A DNA stretch of 64,000 bases, from positions 2,639,137 through 2,703,136 of the forward strand of contig OX463859.1 in the NCBI GenBank assembly GCA_949825065.1. Reading direction: 5' to 3'. The DNA comes from Odontocerum albicorne. Taxonomy: Eukaryota > Arthropoda > Insecta > Trichoptera > Odontoceridae. The position numbers and the translations under genes were made by a program. This document shows, in pieces, positions 63,753 to 64,000 of the stretch (the stretch's first letter is position 1; every line of letters begins with the position of its first letter). Under the pieces are notes generated by a model. The model made no database searches, was not told the DNA's origin, and saw only the letters and a list, made by a program, of their open reading frames with translations.

Positions 63753-64000
63753 TATAAAGATAAAAATAATTCAATATACGGAATTTCAATTTACGGAGAA
63801 ATTTTCAGGAACGTGTCTCTTTCGTAAAGTAACGTACGGGTGTATTATATTGTGAGTTTGATCCTGTGACAGCAGTTCCCTCGCCTCCTGATTGGCGGAG
63901 GTCTATGTCACCGAGTTAGAGGGCATATGATTCAATGATGGATGATGATTTAATGTGGAATGTGCGCTTCCCATTAGGTGAATTGCCCGCCCAGCTGCCC
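63753..64000. other. No gene seen
   Basis: AT-rich up to about 63860, then GC-richer to the window edge (ccctcgcctcctgattggcg). It may belong to a feature beyond the window. Confidence 0.3.

Overview
This is an AT-rich eukaryotic window, most likely from an insect or another arthropod. The evidence is the mix of mariner, pogo/Tigger, piggyBac-like and hAT-like DNA elements, several Jockey-like and one RTE-like LINE, and tRNA-derived SINEs with Pol III A and B boxes. No bacterial-style operon, rRNA, free-standing tRNA gene, CRISPR array or phage module is visible. I could not name the species. I found no convincing host protein-coding gene. Almost every long open frame is a decayed transposon reading frame or a minisatellite whose period is a multiple of three, which stays open on both strands.

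Layout. 0-9.6 kb: decayed LINE and Tc1/mariner transposase pieces, a head-to-head rearranged mariner, and a Tigger deletion derivative inside another repeat. 9.7-12 kb: a 34-bp minisatellite that has captured a reverse-transcriptase fragment and forms a 481-bp higher-order repeat. 12.9-18.7 kb: SINEs, a CACGTG-bearing array broken by a LINE tail and a SINE, a deletion-derivative Tc1/mariner family, and 25-bp and 30-bp arrays. 19-23.6 kb: a 194-bp foldback, a long LINE-B reverse-transcriptase pseudogene split by a SINE, and overlapping hairpins. 23.7-27.8 kb: a 39-bp array and a 160-bp satellite. 28.1-31.2 kb: a 709-bp inverted-repeat element and a Jockey-like LINE-F. 32-36.4 kb: a SINE inverted pair and a roughly 190-bp array with a mariner inside. 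38-41 kb: two GC-richer islands and an RTE-like LINE with an insertion. 41-52 kb: SINE-A, LINE-A and LINE-B copies, a hAT-like MITE, and a second copy of the Tc1/mariner deletion derivative. 52.4-64 kb: LINE-C, a 39-bp array, LINE-A, a possible core promoter near 55.1 kb, hAT-like and piggyBac-like MITEs, 45-bp and 39-bp arrays, and a third mariner.

How the parts relate. The labels SINE-A/B/C, LINE-A to G and R4 to R10 are mine and are defined in the entries. SINE-A shares its 3' end with LINE-A, which suggests that LINE-A supplies its retrotransposition machinery. Several insertions carry target-site duplications or have an uninterrupted relative elsewhere in the window, so relative ages can be read directly. 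All coordinates of diverged repeats are approximate, and no database search was possible.
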